Source: DASSUC01 sp035649895
GTDB taxonomy: Bacteria > Actinomycetota > Actinomycetes > Mycobacteriales > Micromonosporaceae
Direction: 5' to 3'
Length of the DNA: 64,000 nucleotides
Assembly: GCA_035649895.1 (NCBI GenBank)
Contig: DASRIS010000118.1
Coordinates: 62,001 to 126,000 of the forward strand
Every line of letters begins with the position of its first letter. Positions within the stretch are counted from its first letter, which is position 1. The notes beneath the pieces are model-generated. The model worked only from the letters and a program-made list of their open reading frames with translations. It made no database searches and was not told the DNA's origin. The position numbers and the translations under genes are program-made. Positions 63,462 to 64,000 of this stretch are shown in pieces.

Positions 63462-64000
63462 TTAACCCTGATTCTCGCGCCACGGTCCGTCCAGCTCACG
63501 ACGGACGGCGGAGACCACCTCGACGGGGGACCCGTACCCAGTGAACCCGGCGGCCAGGCGGTGCCCGCCGCCACCGAGTGCGACCGCCACCCGGGCCACG
63601 TCCACGCCCCCCTTGCTGCGCAGGGACACCGCCCACTCGTGGGGGGCGAGCTGCTTGACCACACAGGACACGTCAGCCTCGGCCACGCAGCGGACCGAGT
63701 CGATGAGCGCCTCCAGCACGTACGGCTGCTGGTCGTGCCGGGCCAGGTCCTCCAGCGTGGCGTAGGTCCAGACAAGGCCCAGCCCGCCGGCTGACCCCGG
63801 CTCCAGCTCGACCCGGCGCAGCACCTCCCCGTAGAGGCGGACCGCGCCGAACGGGCGGGTGTCGAAGACCCGCCGGGCCACCTCCGCCGGGCTGACCCCG
63901 GTGGCGAGCAGCCGCGCGGCCAGCTGGTGCACTGCCGGCGTGGTCAGGTCGAACCGGAACGAGCCGGTGTCGGTGGCCAGCGCCACGTAGAGGCACTCGG
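63462..64000 (-). CDS. DHH-family phosphoesterase (NrnA-like), 5' end outside the window
   Basis: Partial gene; about 178 C-terminal residues are visible and the frame is open to the window edge. ALATDTGSFRFDLTTPAVHQLAARLL is the conserved DHH-domain end (D-T-G-x-F-R) and VARVAVALGGGGHRLAAGFTGYG is the DHHA1 motif (G-G-G-H-xx-A-x-G). Full-length family members are bifunctional nanoRNases/3'-phosphoadenosine-5'-phosphate phosphatases, which in M. tuberculosis lie beside dinF (Rv2837c). The N-terminal DHH motif would be outside this window. Confidence 0.9.
   Translation of the reverse strand, partial: ECLYVALATDTGSFRFDLTTPAVHQLAARLLATGVSPAEVARRVFDTRPFGAVRLYGEVLRRVELEPGSAGGLGLVWTYATLEDLARHDQQPYVLEALIDSVRCVAEADVSCVVKQLAPHEWAVSLRSKGGVDVARVAVALGGGGHRLAAGFTGYGSPVEVVSAVRRELDGPWRENQG

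Noticed and set aside
1..64000. CRISPR arrays, tRNA or rRNA genes
   Set aside because: The tandem repeats seen lack spacers of CRISPR type, and no cloverleaf or rRNA-like sequence was recognised by eye; a covariance-model scan was not possible.

Overview
The window is 64 kb of very GC-rich, densely coding DNA with GTG starts, many 1- and 4-base gene overlaps and repeated leaderless-type promoters. This points to an actinobacterium. Gene content and order (stressosome, DUF574, DUF4097 and F420-type genes, and the pspM-pspA-clgR ... dinF-DHH backbone) suggest Micromonosporaceae, which is an inference. From about 22.6 kb to the right end most genes lie on the minus strand, in an order that matches the Mycobacterium tuberculosis pspM-pspA-clgR-pgsA ... 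ftsK ... rnj-dapA-thyX ... dapB-pepR-pnp-rpsO-ribF-truB-dinF-DHH region with accessory genes interleaved.

Layout. (1) 0-6.7 kb is accessory and metabolic: a truncated GNAT, a methyltransferase, udgX, a MocR-type regulator divergent from a PNPOx-GNAT fusion, a small P-loop kinase and a BrnT/BrnA toxin-antitoxin pair with a clear operator. (2) 6.8-12.7 kb holds the 1536-residue helicase Lhr and a membrane protein. (3) 13.0-15.0 kb is a mobile/decayed patch: a second toxin-antitoxin-like pair, an IS5-type insertion sequence with 17-bp inverted repeats, and a GGDEF-like remnant. (4) 15.0-22.5 kb holds an LLM oxidoreductase, a GNAT, a SAM hydroxide adenosyltransferase, nei2, a standalone DUF262 gene, a zinc alcohol dehydrogenase and a DUF574 methyltransferase. 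(5) 22.6-28 kb is pspM-pspA-clgR, pncC, pgsA and rimO. (6) 28-31.2 kb holds a DUF885 protein and an MNT/HEPN-like pair whose second gene carries an in-frame amber codon. (7) 31.3-39.6 kb is ftsK (interrupted in its Walker A motif by a 462-residue intein), DUF2784, DUF488, rnj, dapA and thyX. (8) 39.8-46.4 kb is accessory: HicB-like plus DUF4097, Phd/RelE, DUF2752, a YcaQ-type glycosylase, a GT87 enzyme and a GNAT. (9) 46.4-56 kb is dapB, pepR, pnp, rpsO, ribF, an amidase, truB and dinF. (10) 56-62.6 kb is a six-gene translationally coupled stressosome operon (RsbR, RsbS, RsbT, an RsbT-phosphatase fusion, a histidine kinase, and a receiver-PP2C phosphatase). (11) 62.8-64 kb holds two small membrane proteins and the 3' part of an NrnA-like DHH gene.

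Functional themes are DNA repair (UdgX, Lhr, Nei2, YcaQ-type), envelope stress (Psp/ClgR), environmental stress signalling (stressosome), RNA processing and turnover (RNase J, PNPase, TruB, RimO, and NrnA-like at the edge), lysine/diaminopimelate synthesis (DapA, DapB) and several toxin-antitoxin modules.

The most notable observations are the FtsK intein, which looks like the non-canonical class 3 type (Ala1 plus a W-C-T triad) with a damaged endonuclease motif; the extended stressosome operon placed between dinF and the DHH gene; and a recurrent pattern of short tandem duplications at the 3' ends of genes, several of which copy the stop codon itself.
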